Shown: positions 1 to 13,800 of the stretch, piece after piece | Layout: each line of letters starts with the position of its first letter | Position numbering within the stretch: the stretch's first letter is position 1 | Origin: Brachionus manjavacas | Taxonomy: Eukaryota > Rotifera > Eurotatoria > Ploima > Brachionidae | Length of the DNA stretch: 64,000 nt | NCBI GenBank assembly: GCA_019054805.1 | Contig: JAHQIY010000004.1 | Location: 5,766,001-5,830,000, forward strand | Direction of reading: 5' to 3' | The notes under the pieces: generated by a model | The model's database searches: none | Seen by the model: the letters and a program-made list of their open reading frames with translations, nothing else | Told to the model about the DNA's origin: nothing | Program-made: the position numbers and the translations under genes

Positions 1-99
1 ATTTTAAAATTTTAAGGTATAATAAAATTTATTAAAGCTTATTTAAATTATTCAACCACATATTCAGATGTAGAATTTTAAATCAACAATTCATTTTGA

Positions 100-730
100 T
101 TCCGATATCTTTGAAAAATTAAAATTTTTTGGCAAATTGAAGTTTGAGATAAAGATCAAAAGATCAAAATATAAATTGTAATATTTTTGTTAATAATAGA
201 AAAAAAATAAATTTTTTCCAAAGCAATTACTTGACATGTCATGTCAAGTTTATTTTCATTTTTCAAATTTTAAAATGTCCCTTTTGATCGAATTTTAATA
301 AGATTTCATTAAAATCAATATTTTAATTGATTTTAATGAAAACTTACTTTTATAGAAAAAAAAATTTACTGTTTTAAAAATTAAAAATTATTTAAGTGGA
401 AAATAACATTAAATAAGTTTGAATGAGTGGATATAAAAGTTATAAATTTGGATTTTTTAATTAACTTAACCTGAATTATTTAAATTGTTGATTGTTTTTG
501 TTAAATAAATTAGAGATCATTTATTTTGATGTTAATTTGATAATAAACAATTATTATACATAACATGTCAAGTAATGTTTAGTATTTATTTCTTAAAAAT
601 TATCAAAATCGTTAGATTAATTAAGCTTTAAAAATTTTAAATGATCGTTTTGATCTAAAAATTTTATTTGAAACTTCAATTTGCCTATTTTTTGATGATT
701 TTTGAAAAATATGAGATTACATAATTAAAC
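100..730. repeat. imperfect inverted-repeat (foldback) element
   Basis: Two arms of roughly 150 bp are imperfect reverse complements. The left arm around 110-255 contains GGCAAATTGAAGTTTGAGAT and ACTTGACATGTCATGTCAAG. The right arm around 560-720, read on the minus strand, contains GGCAAATTGAAGTTTCAAAT and ATTACTTGACATGTTATG in the same order. No coding potential is seen in it. Element ends and target-site duplication were not defined. Confidence 0.45.
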
Positions 731-982
731 AAAAATATATTAATATAAAGAACTAAATAATAATAAAAAGAAAGCTTAATTTTTCTTAAAAGAGTTTTAT
801 TTTTTTAAATGAATATAATAATAATAGTTGAATGTCAATAATTATAACCTTTCCTTGTTTTATTATTAATTAATATATTATTGCAATAATGAGGGGTGAA
901 AAAGGGACGCTGCCATTCGTAATTGACTTGAAAAACTTTTACTAATTATTTAAGAAAAATAAAACATAGACTGATTACTTAC

Positions 983-3168
<2,186 letters not shown>

Positions 3169-3569
3169 CTCGTGGTGTGATCTTAATTTGTGGATATCAA
3201 AAGATTTTAATACCGAGTTTATTATAATTTGAGAAAAAATCAATTTCATAAAATTCAGTCTCTACACATCTAAACTTTTGTTGTCATGGTATCATTTAAG
3301 CATTTAAATTTTTGCAAAGAGGATTTTACTTAAAAAAATTTAACTTCAACTTAATTTTTAACAGTAATAAAAGAAAAATTTACAATTAATTTTCCAACTA
3401 AATATTGAGAGGCTTTTAAAAATTTAAAAGGTTTTATAAAAAATTGTTTTTTATTTTTTTTTTAAAAGAAGAAATTTTCTTGAGGAAAATTAAAATTGAA
3501 TAAAAATTTTATTATAAAATGATACCATCTAAAAAAATATCTACAACTAATATAAAAAGCTAAAATTTT
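3169..3569. other. intergenic gap between LRRC9-like and TRPM2-like copy 1
   Basis: 401 bp of AT-rich DNA between the start of the LRRC9-like gene and the stop of the TRPM2-like gene, both on the minus strand. It must hold the LRRC9 promoter and the TRPM2 3' end. A minus-strand AATAAA-type signal is present near 3500. No other feature is recognised. Confidence 0.4.
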
Positions 3570-6500
3570 TTAAAAAAAGGCTTGATGAATTTCAGATGTT
3601 TCCTTTAAGGCATCTGATAATATTTCATTTGAGTTTATTCTTACATTTGATGTCACCTCTCTCCATTTACTGGAAGCATTCTTTATTTTTTTATCAAATG
3701 AGTCCTCTTTGTCATAATGAAAATTCCATATTTCAGCTTCGACCCACGCATTATCCGTATTTCTCGGATCATCTATGTAACCTTTATAAATCATGGTGGG
3801 CACAAAGCCTACGTCATTCAAGATATCAACCAAAGCTCCTGATTGATTAGCTATCGGTGTTTGTGAGGCAAATGAAGCAAAAAAAGACATCATGTCATCT
3901 TCTTCAAAATTCACACATCTTTCAACATCATTCTCTTCAAAAACCAATTCCATGAATGTTCTGCAAACCACACTGTATTTCGATTCATCGCCAAGAATTC
4001 GATCTCCAGGTATTTTAGTCAGACCAGTCAACGAATCTTTAACAGCAATAAATTCGAGCAATTTTCTTCTTTCGACATAAATGGGCTTATTTTTCTGTTT
4101 TTTCCATCTTGTCACAATTGCCATTATTTCATGATTGGGTCCGTAGCGCAACAAAGCCCCTCTTCCGCGTACACCTGTTCGACCCATTGGGTTGCGCGGG
4201 AATCCAATACTGTCCAAACTATAAATTACAGGATACGCCTGTGATGTTTGCTCATCAATAATCTTAATCCAAGATTTTCGGTCAATTGTAATTTTTTTTT
4301 CGGCATGCATCGGATTGTCAATGTAGCAAACTGCATTCCATAAGTAAATATTCTGTATGGCCTGACCTAAACTTGCTTGAGATGCTTTTCGCTGTAAATT
4401 AGATTGATCACATGTCTTGGAGTCTATTTTATCTTTGACTGCACTTTGATTTTGGTCTTTAGTGGAAGTTTTGGAAATTGATCGCTGAAATGTTGTCGAT
4501 GTCAAATTCGGAGGTTGTGGTATTGGCGCAGCTAGAGCAGCTTTTGCCGAAATCTCTATGTTTATGATTTTTATTTCATCTTTAACTTTTAAATTTATTT
4601 CGTGATCAATGAAAATTTTGTCTATTTTAAAATTTTCGGGCGCTACAACTATAAATGGCGGGTCGTAGAATTCGTAGGCCATTTCCCATTTAACAAGCTT
4701 CTCATAAACAAAAAATCTTGGCACATGGGTATTCACATAAGGAGATTCTCTAGATAATATGTGAATATAATTTACTTTCTTGCGATCTAATAGACCCGAT
4801 TTGGACTGTTTTTGAGTGATCAAATTTTTTATTTGCTCCAAACAAGATTGATTTTGAATCATCGCTTTTTCTAGTGATATAACTCGATCATTTAGTCTTT
4901 GCATTGATTTTCTTTGATTACTCAAATCTTCGCGCACTTTGTTAAAATTAGTTTCTATTTGTTTTTGTCTTGACTTTTCACTTGTGTCCTTTTCGGCAGC
5001 GCTCGAATACCTCTGGGCTACATTTCTCCAATAATTGAAAGAGTTGCATGTTTTTACTGATAAATCTTCTTTCGGCTTCCTTTTGTCCACTTCCCCATTT
5101 GCCATCCTATGCTCAAAACAGAAACATTTCGAACAAACTTTACATTTGGTTATCACTTTTTTAGTCTTTATAAAAATTGTTTTGAATAAATAGAAAATGT
5201 AGATAATTATGGTAAAGGGTGGTGGAAAACAAAGTCTATTTTCATAGTCCAAAACTATTTCATATCTCTGAAACATCCACAATTGTTCCGATTTTTCGTT
5301 TATTCTTGCACCGGTGGCGCTAAACATTGCCGTAAGAAGAGTAGGCAAAAATAGCTTAATGAGCAAAAAGTACTGAATTAGGATAAACCATGCCAATAGA
5401 CTTAGATTGTTGCATTTAGTGCTCACACCATAGCTTTCGAGTCTTTCTTGCGTGTAAGTAAAATCTAGACCATTGGTCAAATTGTAACAGGAGTACGGCT
5501 TGTTAAGGTTCGTTGAAAGACCCGACTGTCTACATTCTTCAGTCTCTTTTTCCAAGTCGGTCTTGTCGGCCACAAATAGTTGCATAAATCCTCTCAGCAA
5601 AAGAATCTTTTTGAAAAGATCAAAGTTAACAGGGTGAAATGGGTATAAGACGGCATTGAGAGCGATACTTCCAGCTGTCATCGAAATGAGAAACAGACGC
5701 AGATAAATCATAAAGTCTTGTTTAACCATGAGCTTCATTCTTACTAGCATGGGTCCAAGTTGGTGGCTAATGGGCAAAAAAATGAAGAGGGTTCGATAAA
5801 AAAAGTAGAGTAGAAAAACACATAAAAGACCTTTGGATACAAAAATTCTGTTCATTCCAAACATATCCACGCCATCCCATACGCCGTATATTCGAACCAA
5901 AAAGAAAGCTATTAAAAATAGGAGCATGACTGCGATTTCTATGACAGGGAATTTCATTGGAAGCTGCGAACCAGTTAGATAGTTTTTGTATGCTATCCGA
6001 GTATTTTCGATTGTGATTGTGGCAGTCCAGAGCCATAAAAATGAGTCGAGGATCAAATGGCCACAGCATGGCCACAGGGTGACATAAGCGAAAAGTATTA
6101 AAAAACAAATATATGAAAGAAAATTAGTCCAAAATTTGGTGTATGGCGAACTCCAAATGAGATAAATTTTCTCATAAATCGGAGGACTGCGGTAGTATGT
6201 TTTTCTGTTTGTTTTTTTCAGATTTAGATTAGAGTTGTTGGATTTGCAAAGATTGTCTGTTGAAGTAACTGTCTTGTTCCAATCAATGTCCTGTCTGTTT
6301 ATTAAGCTGGAGTGTTTGCGCAATTTTTTTATTTCACTGACCAATTTTTTACCTAGTTCGGCCCGGGTTTGCTCAGCCTCTTCCAGCTCGTCATCTTTTT
6401 CCTCATCTTCAAACTCCTCAATCATTTGCTCTTTGACTAAGGACTTAAGTTCAGAATTTGAACGAAACGGAAACACAATCCAGTAATACATTGGAAAAAC

Positions 6501-9500
6501 AAAAAAAGCTGAGATAATCACTTTTAGCCAAGCTGGAAAATCAATGATTCCATTGTCAATGTCTCTTATTTGAATGGAACCAAAAAGTTTTTTGGTTAGA
6601 ATTTTCTGACATGCGGGATGTGCAATAAAGTCCAAATTTTTGGCGTTGTAAGCAAGCTCGAGTACTGTGCAATCGTTCCAATCTGGATGTTCGTAAGTCA
6701 ATATGAAATAGGTCCTCGGATCGTTATCTTTGAAGCTGGTGTCCAAAACTCCGATGGCCGATTCGGCAAAATTTTTTTGGTATTTTTCGATTTCAGCCTT
6801 TAAATAGCTTTCTTGGCAATAAGTTAACAGATTTTTGTAAATCAGTGAACAAACTAAAGCTATGGCAAGAGGATCCTCGGTCCGCTTCCACAAAATTTTG
6901 GCCAATTTATGCCGATTGAATAAAACTGCAAAAATTATCATGAAAGTCAAAGCTTTTTTTTCAGCCTTATTGACATCTGTAATGTAAAGTCCCAATTGAT
7001 TCATGTATATTTCTAGTATATTTATCATGTTGTCTATAGATGTAAGCTCTTTGAGAACATCATTCAAGCCATCAGGTAGAAAATTTTCCGGAAAGTCATC
7101 CTGAAGTAAAATTTTAAATTAAAGAAAAAATTAGGAATTTAAAAAATTTTAAAATTTGAGAGTACAGTGTAATGTCCAAGGACACCTTGTAAAATGATAG
7201 TGACAAAAAATTCACGATTTTCGGCCTTAATGAATAACTCTCTAATATTATTCCGGCCTAAGTACCGATGAATGTAAAAACCTTGGTCAAGAAATAATTC
7301 TACAAATTCCTCTCTATCTCTTCTTAAAATCGCATTTTCAAAAATGCTGTGCTTTATTTCAACATTTGTGTAATCGTCTCGTTGAAATATTTCAGACAAA
7401 GCTAGAGCTGGACAGTTCCAATCGAGAGTTAATTTCAAGTTTCGTTCCAACTGAGCTTTTCCTTGTTTTCCAGATAGCTGTGTTTGAGCTTGAAAAAAAA
7501 AGTAATTAAGATAAATTTTCAATAATAATTTTTTTAATAAAAATTACATTGGAGAAGTGCTGTGAGAATGTATTTGTCCAAATCGGTATAGTCAAATCCA
7601 AGACCTTTCGTGTCAACAATTGTCAAAAATTTTTGTCCGCCCTAAAAAAAAAATTTAAAATTTTTATTATTTTATTTTTAAATATCTTTTTTAAGTTATT
7701 ATTGCAAAGAAAATTTTCTTAATTACATTATTACTCAATTTTTGAGATGTTCTTATTTTTTTAAACCATCAATTGCTTCTGAATTTATTCAATTTAAAAG
7801 AGAACCCCAAAATAAGAGTATATTAAAGATATCAAAAATATCTTCGCCCAAAAGATATTTATCAACAGAACCCAATCGTTCATTTAAAGTCTTTTGAATT
7901 ATAAAATTAATATGAAGATTCTTAAATTTCATCAACAAAATAGACAGGCATTAATTTTTTTTTTAAAGTTTTTCTTTGGGTTATTTTCGAGTTCAATATC
8001 TCAAAAATCAATATTAAAGTAAAAAAATCAAATTCAAAGACTTGTAAAATTCAAAACAAACAAAAATAGCAAAAAAATAAAAAAATTTTTGGCAAATATT
8101 CTAAATAATACACAATATAAATATCCTTTGAAGCTTGATAAGGCTTTGTATAGTATAATTTACATGTTTTGATTTTTTTTGAATAATCTAAATTTTAAAT
8201 ATTTTTTTAAAGCAAATAAATTAAAATATTTTAATTTCGAAATTACTAAATTTTCAACTAACTTTACTTGAACTGTTTTTGGCAATAGACATTATCTTGT
8301 CTCTGTACTGATTACGAACTACTTCATTTTTACTCAATTCATCTTTGAATTCATCAAGAAGCTTTTTACTCAATTCAGGTCGAATAAAATTTTCTTCATG
8401 ATCTATGTCTTTACTTAAAAAGATTTTAAATTAAATTTTTCAAATAAAATTCTGATACTTTTCATTTAACTCTTCAAAAGCAAATGCAATTATATCAGAT
8501 ACAGCCCCACTTCCTTTCAGCACAACCACTGGTATTTGATTCTTAATTTTGAAATCGATTGCATCAATGCTGTTTAAATCTCCACGGACCACTAAGCAGA
8601 CCATAGGGATTTGACGCTTTTCAATGCTTAAATTTTTTATCTCATTATCTTCTTCACTTGTCTCAGAAGCTGGATAAAAATTATTTTTTTTTCAATTTAA
8701 TAAAATAATGATTATTACCAAGTCTATTTTTTTTATAATAGTTCAGTGATCTAGTGAGAAGCGATTCCATTTTGTCTCTAAACCGACAATAGGTCAGATT
8801 TTCCAAGTTATTAAGATTTGGTTTAGATGAAAATCCAGTATTTTCGCCCATCGACTCAGAAAGATCATCATAGATAATAAAATGAGTATGATCCGGGTTA
8901 ATGTCAAATCTAAGCATGTTTTTATTCGTTTTATTTCCTGAAGCTGTTAATACTGGAGTCTTTATAATCAGTTAAACTATATTTAAAAGAAAAGAAAGAT
9001 GTGGCACTTACGATTCCATCAAAAGATGAATAATTTTGAAGGGTACTTGCAGATATAATTCCGAGAAGAGTCAAGGGTGGAGGGTTGGGTTCGTTTGAAT
9101 TCAAAAAATCAATGTTCTGAAAACTTGATTTGGAGACTATATTTCTTGATGCTTTTTCTTCATTAAAAGCCTCGCCAATTATTGATGAAATTCCACCATT
9201 TATTCCATTTGTAATGAACCAAATATCTGTTTTGTTGGCTAATTTTATTATACCTTGTTGAAATTGCTCTTCTAGTTTTTGATTTTTCCAATTTTTGAAA
9301 TTTTTTATTCCTAAAAAAAAATTTAAGCTCAATTTAAATTAGGAAATATGATGTTATCAGATTTTTAAATTATTGATTATTGAAAATAAAATTTTAAAAT
9401 TTTTTTTCATTTATTCTTCTGTTTGAAAAAAAAATTTAATACATTATTTTAATATATTAAAACCGAAACACAACGTTTTGTTCTTTTCTAAGAAATAAAA

Positions 9501-10495
9501 TGTACAATAAAGCTTAAATTATCCGAGCGGAGTAAAAAGCCCTTTTGTCAACAGATTTTTAGTACAAAAATTAAAAAAGATTGTAAAAATAACTATTTGG
9601 GTAAAAATTAGCAATAAATAAATTGATTATATTGCTAGAGATTATAAATAACTTGTCCTGAATTTACTAAGAGAGAGCTTACTTTAATTTTATGAATAAG
9701 AACAAAACTTTATCATGCGATTAAAAATAAACGCAAAATTTTAGCTCTGTAAAGGTTCAACAAGCCAAAATTAAAAACGATGGCACTACACAAAAACTTT
9801 TTTTTTTTAAAATAATTAATTTTATTTGAAGCTGAAATTAGACATTTAGACATTTAAATGACTTTTAATGCAATAGACAATTTCGTTTGAGGTAAAATAT
9901 TTAAGTTGACGGATAATCGACTAAAAACTACCTGTTATGATTGGAATTATTATTTGAGGACTTTTCATTTGCCAAACCGACTTCATAAATCTGGGTATGT
10001 TTCTCAATTGCTGGGATTCACTTGAACCTTGCGTATCTGTATTTTTTTCAAGTTTAAAATTCATATAATGACTTCCCTAAAAAAAATTAAATATTAATAA
10101 TTTTTAATTCAAATTTTTTGAATACTTGAGTATTGAATATAATTCTGTTATTATCTTGGACTTTGATGACACCATTAACATATTTAGAAATCAGTTTTTC
10201 AGATTCTGGGTTAAATTTTACATTTATTTTATTGTTTGAACCTGTACCAATCGTTGAAATTTTGGAAGATATTGATCCAATTTTACCTTGGATAGTTAAA
10301 TGCTTTTTGTTCAAATTTTTCTTGTCTAAGGCTTTTTCATTTTGAATAAACTCGGTCTCCTTTAAGTATTTAATAGAATAAATTCAAACTAGACTTTAAA
10401 TTGAATACTTCTTCCGACTGAGAACCGGCATTTCTAGCTCCCATACAATTGAGATATGTTCCATTATTCCTTGTCTTTAAGTCTTTTATACCCAT
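3570..10495 (-). CDS. TRPM2: TRPM2-like cation channel with NUDT9-H domain, copy 1
   Basis: Plasma-membrane, Ca2+-permeable channel of the TRPM family with a C-terminal ADP-ribose-binding NUDT9-homology domain. Ten phase-consistent exons: 10409-10495, 10126-10359, 9932-10076, 9012-9310, 8719-8959, 8459-8669, 8263-8413, 7548-7641, 7166-7488, 3570-7100; predicted 1771 residues (human TRPM2 about 1500). Exons 2-9 give the cytosolic MHR/SLOG region (SVWQMKSPQIIIPIITG, WFITNGINGGISSIIGEAF, IPVVVLKGSGAVSDIIAFAF). The single large exon 10 holds six membrane helices, S6 plus TRP box (LTAMFS, then SEQLWMFQRYEIVLDYENRL), a coiled coil, and NUDT9-H with the signature KGYIDDPRNTDNAWVEAEIW. The Nudix box is degenerate: REXXEE reads RTFMEL at about 3944-3964. 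The first ATG is chosen because exon 1 ends at GTATTC and joins exon 2 in frame; the corresponding exon of copy 2 has the same phase. It is the downstream tandem paralogue of 19399-28695. Confidence 0.9.
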
Positions 10496-11030
10496 TTTTT
10501 GTAATATATTTTGAAAATTTTGATTTAGTTTTGAATTGAAATTATTTCAATTCTACGAGAAAAAAATCATTAGTCAAAATTTTTTAAAACTATTAGGTAT
10601 ATATAGTATATGTATCCAAAAATTGTCTTTAATATTATTAATAAAGAGTTATGACCTAAAATAATTTTTTAGGTAAGTAAATTTAGTGAATGATAATTAC
10701 TAAACAATGAATATTTTATTATAAAATTAATTTCAAACTTTATAATTTTCAACGATATTCAAAACAAAAAGCCTTCGAAAATTATTTTCGAATTATATTT
10801 GTAAAATTAATTGAAAAAAGGTTTAAAAGTATTCAAATTCTTCGATAATTTTAAATTTAATTTATTTATTAAAAAAATACTTGTTTTATCAAGTATCAAG
10901 GTTTTTCATTTCTGCGATCTTTTGTGTTTAAAAATTCACAATGACTTAAATTAGTTCGAGCCCATGTAAAATGTAAAATAATTTTAGTAAAAACATTAAA
11001 AAAAATGTGGCGTTCAAAGCGGTAATTGCT
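10496..11030. other. AT-rich upstream flank of TRPM2-like copy 1
   Basis: About 535 bp between the copy 1 start codon and the TIR element. It presumably contains the promoter. No coding exon, RNA gene or repeat is recognised in it. Confidence 0.35.
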
Positions 11031-11690
11031 AACACGAACCACCCCTTAAAGCACGAAGGACTACTTCTTATTAATTGATTAAAACCGCCTTTTTTTCTAT
11101 TAAAAAATTATACTTTCAATTTGATTAGATGCTTAACTGTCTGTATTTTTCTCGTTTAAATAAATTATAATAAATTTAAAAAAGTCTTTAAAGTAGTTTT
11201 CCATACAGTAAAAATCTTCATACGGCATCCAATTTCTATGGGACCTTTGATGGTCCTTTTTAAAACGAGATATAACTTGTCATTATTATTTTACAGAACA
11301 AATTAAATTCAATTAAGATCTTAAATTTCAAGATTTTTATTAGTTTTATCCAGTGGTCCGTATCCTAAATTCCGGAAATTTGGCATTTGAACGGTTGTGC
11401 AGTCCCAAGGAAAAGTCCTAGAGCTTAGCTCTAAATTGTGTATGTAAAAAGACAAAAAGTTGCACCAGAATAGTGGTGGACGCCGGAAGGCGGGCTTTTG
11501 GTACAGGCTTAAAAAAAGTGAACCGTAAATTTGTTTTGTTCTTTTTTATTTGAACGATTTGTGCAGCAAAAACTAAAAGTCCTACGGCTTGGGTCTCAAT
11601 TTCGCGAAAGAGAATAAAATTTTGTCGTAGAAAACACTTGAACGGAGTTTGTTTTATTATTCCTTTGTGCTTTAAGGGGTGGTCGGTGTT
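11031..11690. mobile_element. 660-bp TIR element (nonautonomous DNA transposon, MITE-like)
   Basis: Thirty-base terminal inverted repeats at 11031-11060 and 11661-11690 match at 27 of 30 positions; the shared core is ACCACCCCTTAAAGCAC. The interior has no open reading frame. It does contain a diverged direct repeat: two blocks near 11390-11440 and 11550-11610 share GTGCAG and AAAGTCCTA followed by a GCTT-rich stretch. No obvious target-site duplication is seen. The superfamily cannot be assigned from these ends. Confidence 0.7.
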
Positions 11691-11775
11691 TTAGAAAAAA
11701 ACAGGTTATCCCTGTTTTAGAAAAAAACAGGTTATCCCTGTTTTAGAAAAAAACAGGTTATCCCTGTTTTAGTAA
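11687..11775. repeat. 26-bp tandem repeat with palindromic unit
   Basis: Three full copies plus partial ends of a 26-bp unit start exactly at the right end of the TIR element. Each unit can fold: AAAACAGG pairs with CCTGTTTT around the 5-base loop TTATC, and an A7 run joins the hairpins. It may be a subterminal array of the element or a satellite seed next to it. Confidence 0.8.
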
Positions 11776-13180
11776 TAACCTTCATAGCCGCTATAAATTT
11801 AAAACGATATTAAGATTTTTTGTAAAAGAAAGATAAAAAATAATTAAAGAATTAAAATCTTGAAAATTTATCGAAAATATTGAATTTTTTTATTCAGTTA
11901 ATCATTTTTTGATTTTATAAACTACTAAAAATAGATAAAGTAATTTAATATAGTTGAATCGTTGATATGAAAAATTTTTTTAATGATTAAAAAATTTTAT
12001 GTTTTTTTCTGGATCAAAAGCATTCAAAATGAAAAATTGTAACTATTTATATATGATTCGAAAATTGAATATTTGGTACGAAGACTAATATGAACTTGGT
12101 GAGACAAGCGTAGCGTTACCATATATATTTTCAGTTTATTTTATTAATTTTTAAATAAAAAAAAGGTTTTATTTTTTATAAAAAGGATTTCATTTTCTTT
12201 AAATAATCCTTTAAATCGGTTAATTTTAAACGTCGGGCGTTTAAAAAAAATAAATAATTTTATTCCAAATTTTGCTTTTAAATCGTTTAAAATTATTATT
12301 GAATTTGAATGAAATTTTTCAATAAAATAATCGGAAAACATTGGGTTCTCTAAGGCCAATTTTTTGAGTAATTTAACTTAAGATTTTAAAGATATTGAAA
12401 ATGTATTGTTTATATTGCTAGAGATTATAAATAATCTATTTCAAAAGATTATAAATTATATATTTATTTCAAACTTTTTAAATAATTTTTTCTGTATTCG
12501 ATACTTGCTCTTGAAGAGATGAGTCTTCTAATCTTATATCACTAGTCAATTGTAGAAAATTTGTATTTTGAGATTCAGAATCTTCAATTTTCTTGACGAA
12601 ATGGAATTGATTATATTCATTGCAGAAATATTTCGAGATTTTCACTCTTTTCATGTATCAAAATTAATTTGTAAATTCGTTATTTCGGTTTTCTATTCCT
12701 CATTCTCGTTGTTTTTTTTTCATTCCTCGACTGATAGATTAAGGTCATTAAAACAATATTTTAACATAAATATGATAGTTCCGAAAGTGTAACCTAAGCT
12801 CAGGGAATAAATAGATTCGCTTAAGTTGAAAATTTTAGAAATTATTTTAAAAAAGAAAATGAAATAAATATTTTAATTATTTTAAAAAAAATCTAAAATT
12901 AAAAGCATTTATTTCAATTTAATCTATTTTTTCAAATAAGATAATAAGAATAAATTAATAATAATAAAGCTAAATAAAAATCGTGATATAGAAAAAATGG
13001 AGATTGAAAAGCATTTTTTTATTAAACAAAGTTAATTTACAAAATTTTACCATTTTTTACAAGAAAAAAAGCAATAGAAACTCTGAAATTTTTTTTTGAG
13101 TGAAAATTTACCAAAATTTACATAAATTCGGCCATTTTTTGGCCAAAGTAAAATATGTTAAATTTACGAAAATTCCACGT
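11776..13180. other. AT-rich stretch without a supported gene
   Basis: Only short AT-driven open frames occur here and none resembles a family I know. A 20-odd-base motif with ATTGCTAGAGATTATAAATA near 12412 also occurs near 9632 inside intron 3 of the first TRPM2-like gene, so a dispersed short repeat is likely. Confidence 0.3.
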
Positions 13181-13189
13181 GACGAATCA

Positions 13190-13800
13190 GTACTGTAAAT
13201 ATTTTTTTGGGTCTACCTTTTCATCACAAAAAAAAAAAACATTCAACATAATTTCAAAATGCTCAGCACAAAATGATTTTTTCTCAACACAAATATTAAA
13301 ATCAAAAAAAATACTTTTAGCGCAAAAATTAAAAATAAAATAAATGCATTCAACTAAAGTTAACCTTTTATAAAGTTAACCTTAACAGTAAGAAATGTTC
13401 TTGCAAGTTTTTTACTAAATTAGGATACTGTGCACATTTATAGGCATTAAAAGAACTGTTTAAAGAAAAGGACCAATTTGTCAATAAACCTAAAAGAGGT
13501 AGAGCAAAAAATGCGGAAAAATGGTTTTCTAGTGACTAGTTTTTTTTAATATCTTTTTTTAAGGTTCGAAATATATTTTATTATCATTAAATAAAAAATA
13601 AAATTTAAAACTTATTTTATTATAAATATTTTTGTGTTGAAAAAAATTTCTTTTAAGAATTATATTCAAGCACAATTTTTTTGTGTTAGATGTCTTTTTT
13701 TTATTAAATACAATTTTTGGCGCTTAGAAGAAATCGAATTGTGTTGAATGTTTTTTTCATTGTGCTAATCAAAAACTGATTGTGTAGAAATAATATTCCC
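13190..13800. repeat. possible degraded foldback element
   Basis: Blocks at about 13225-13290 (ACATTCAACATAATTTC, CTCAACACAAATATT) recur as reverse complements at about 13625-13790 (GTGTTGAATGT, AATATTTTTGTGTTGA). The arms are interrupted and AT-rich, so this is a weak call. Confidence 0.3.

Noticed and set aside
11700..11772. CRISPR-like array (regular repeats)
   Set aside because: The 26-bp units are contiguous without unique spacers, in a eukaryotic genome beside a transposon; it is a tandem repeat.
12144..12359. 71-codon minus-strand frame (ALENPMFSDYFIEKF)
   Set aside because: Composition is driven by AT bias, no splice context and no recognisable domain.
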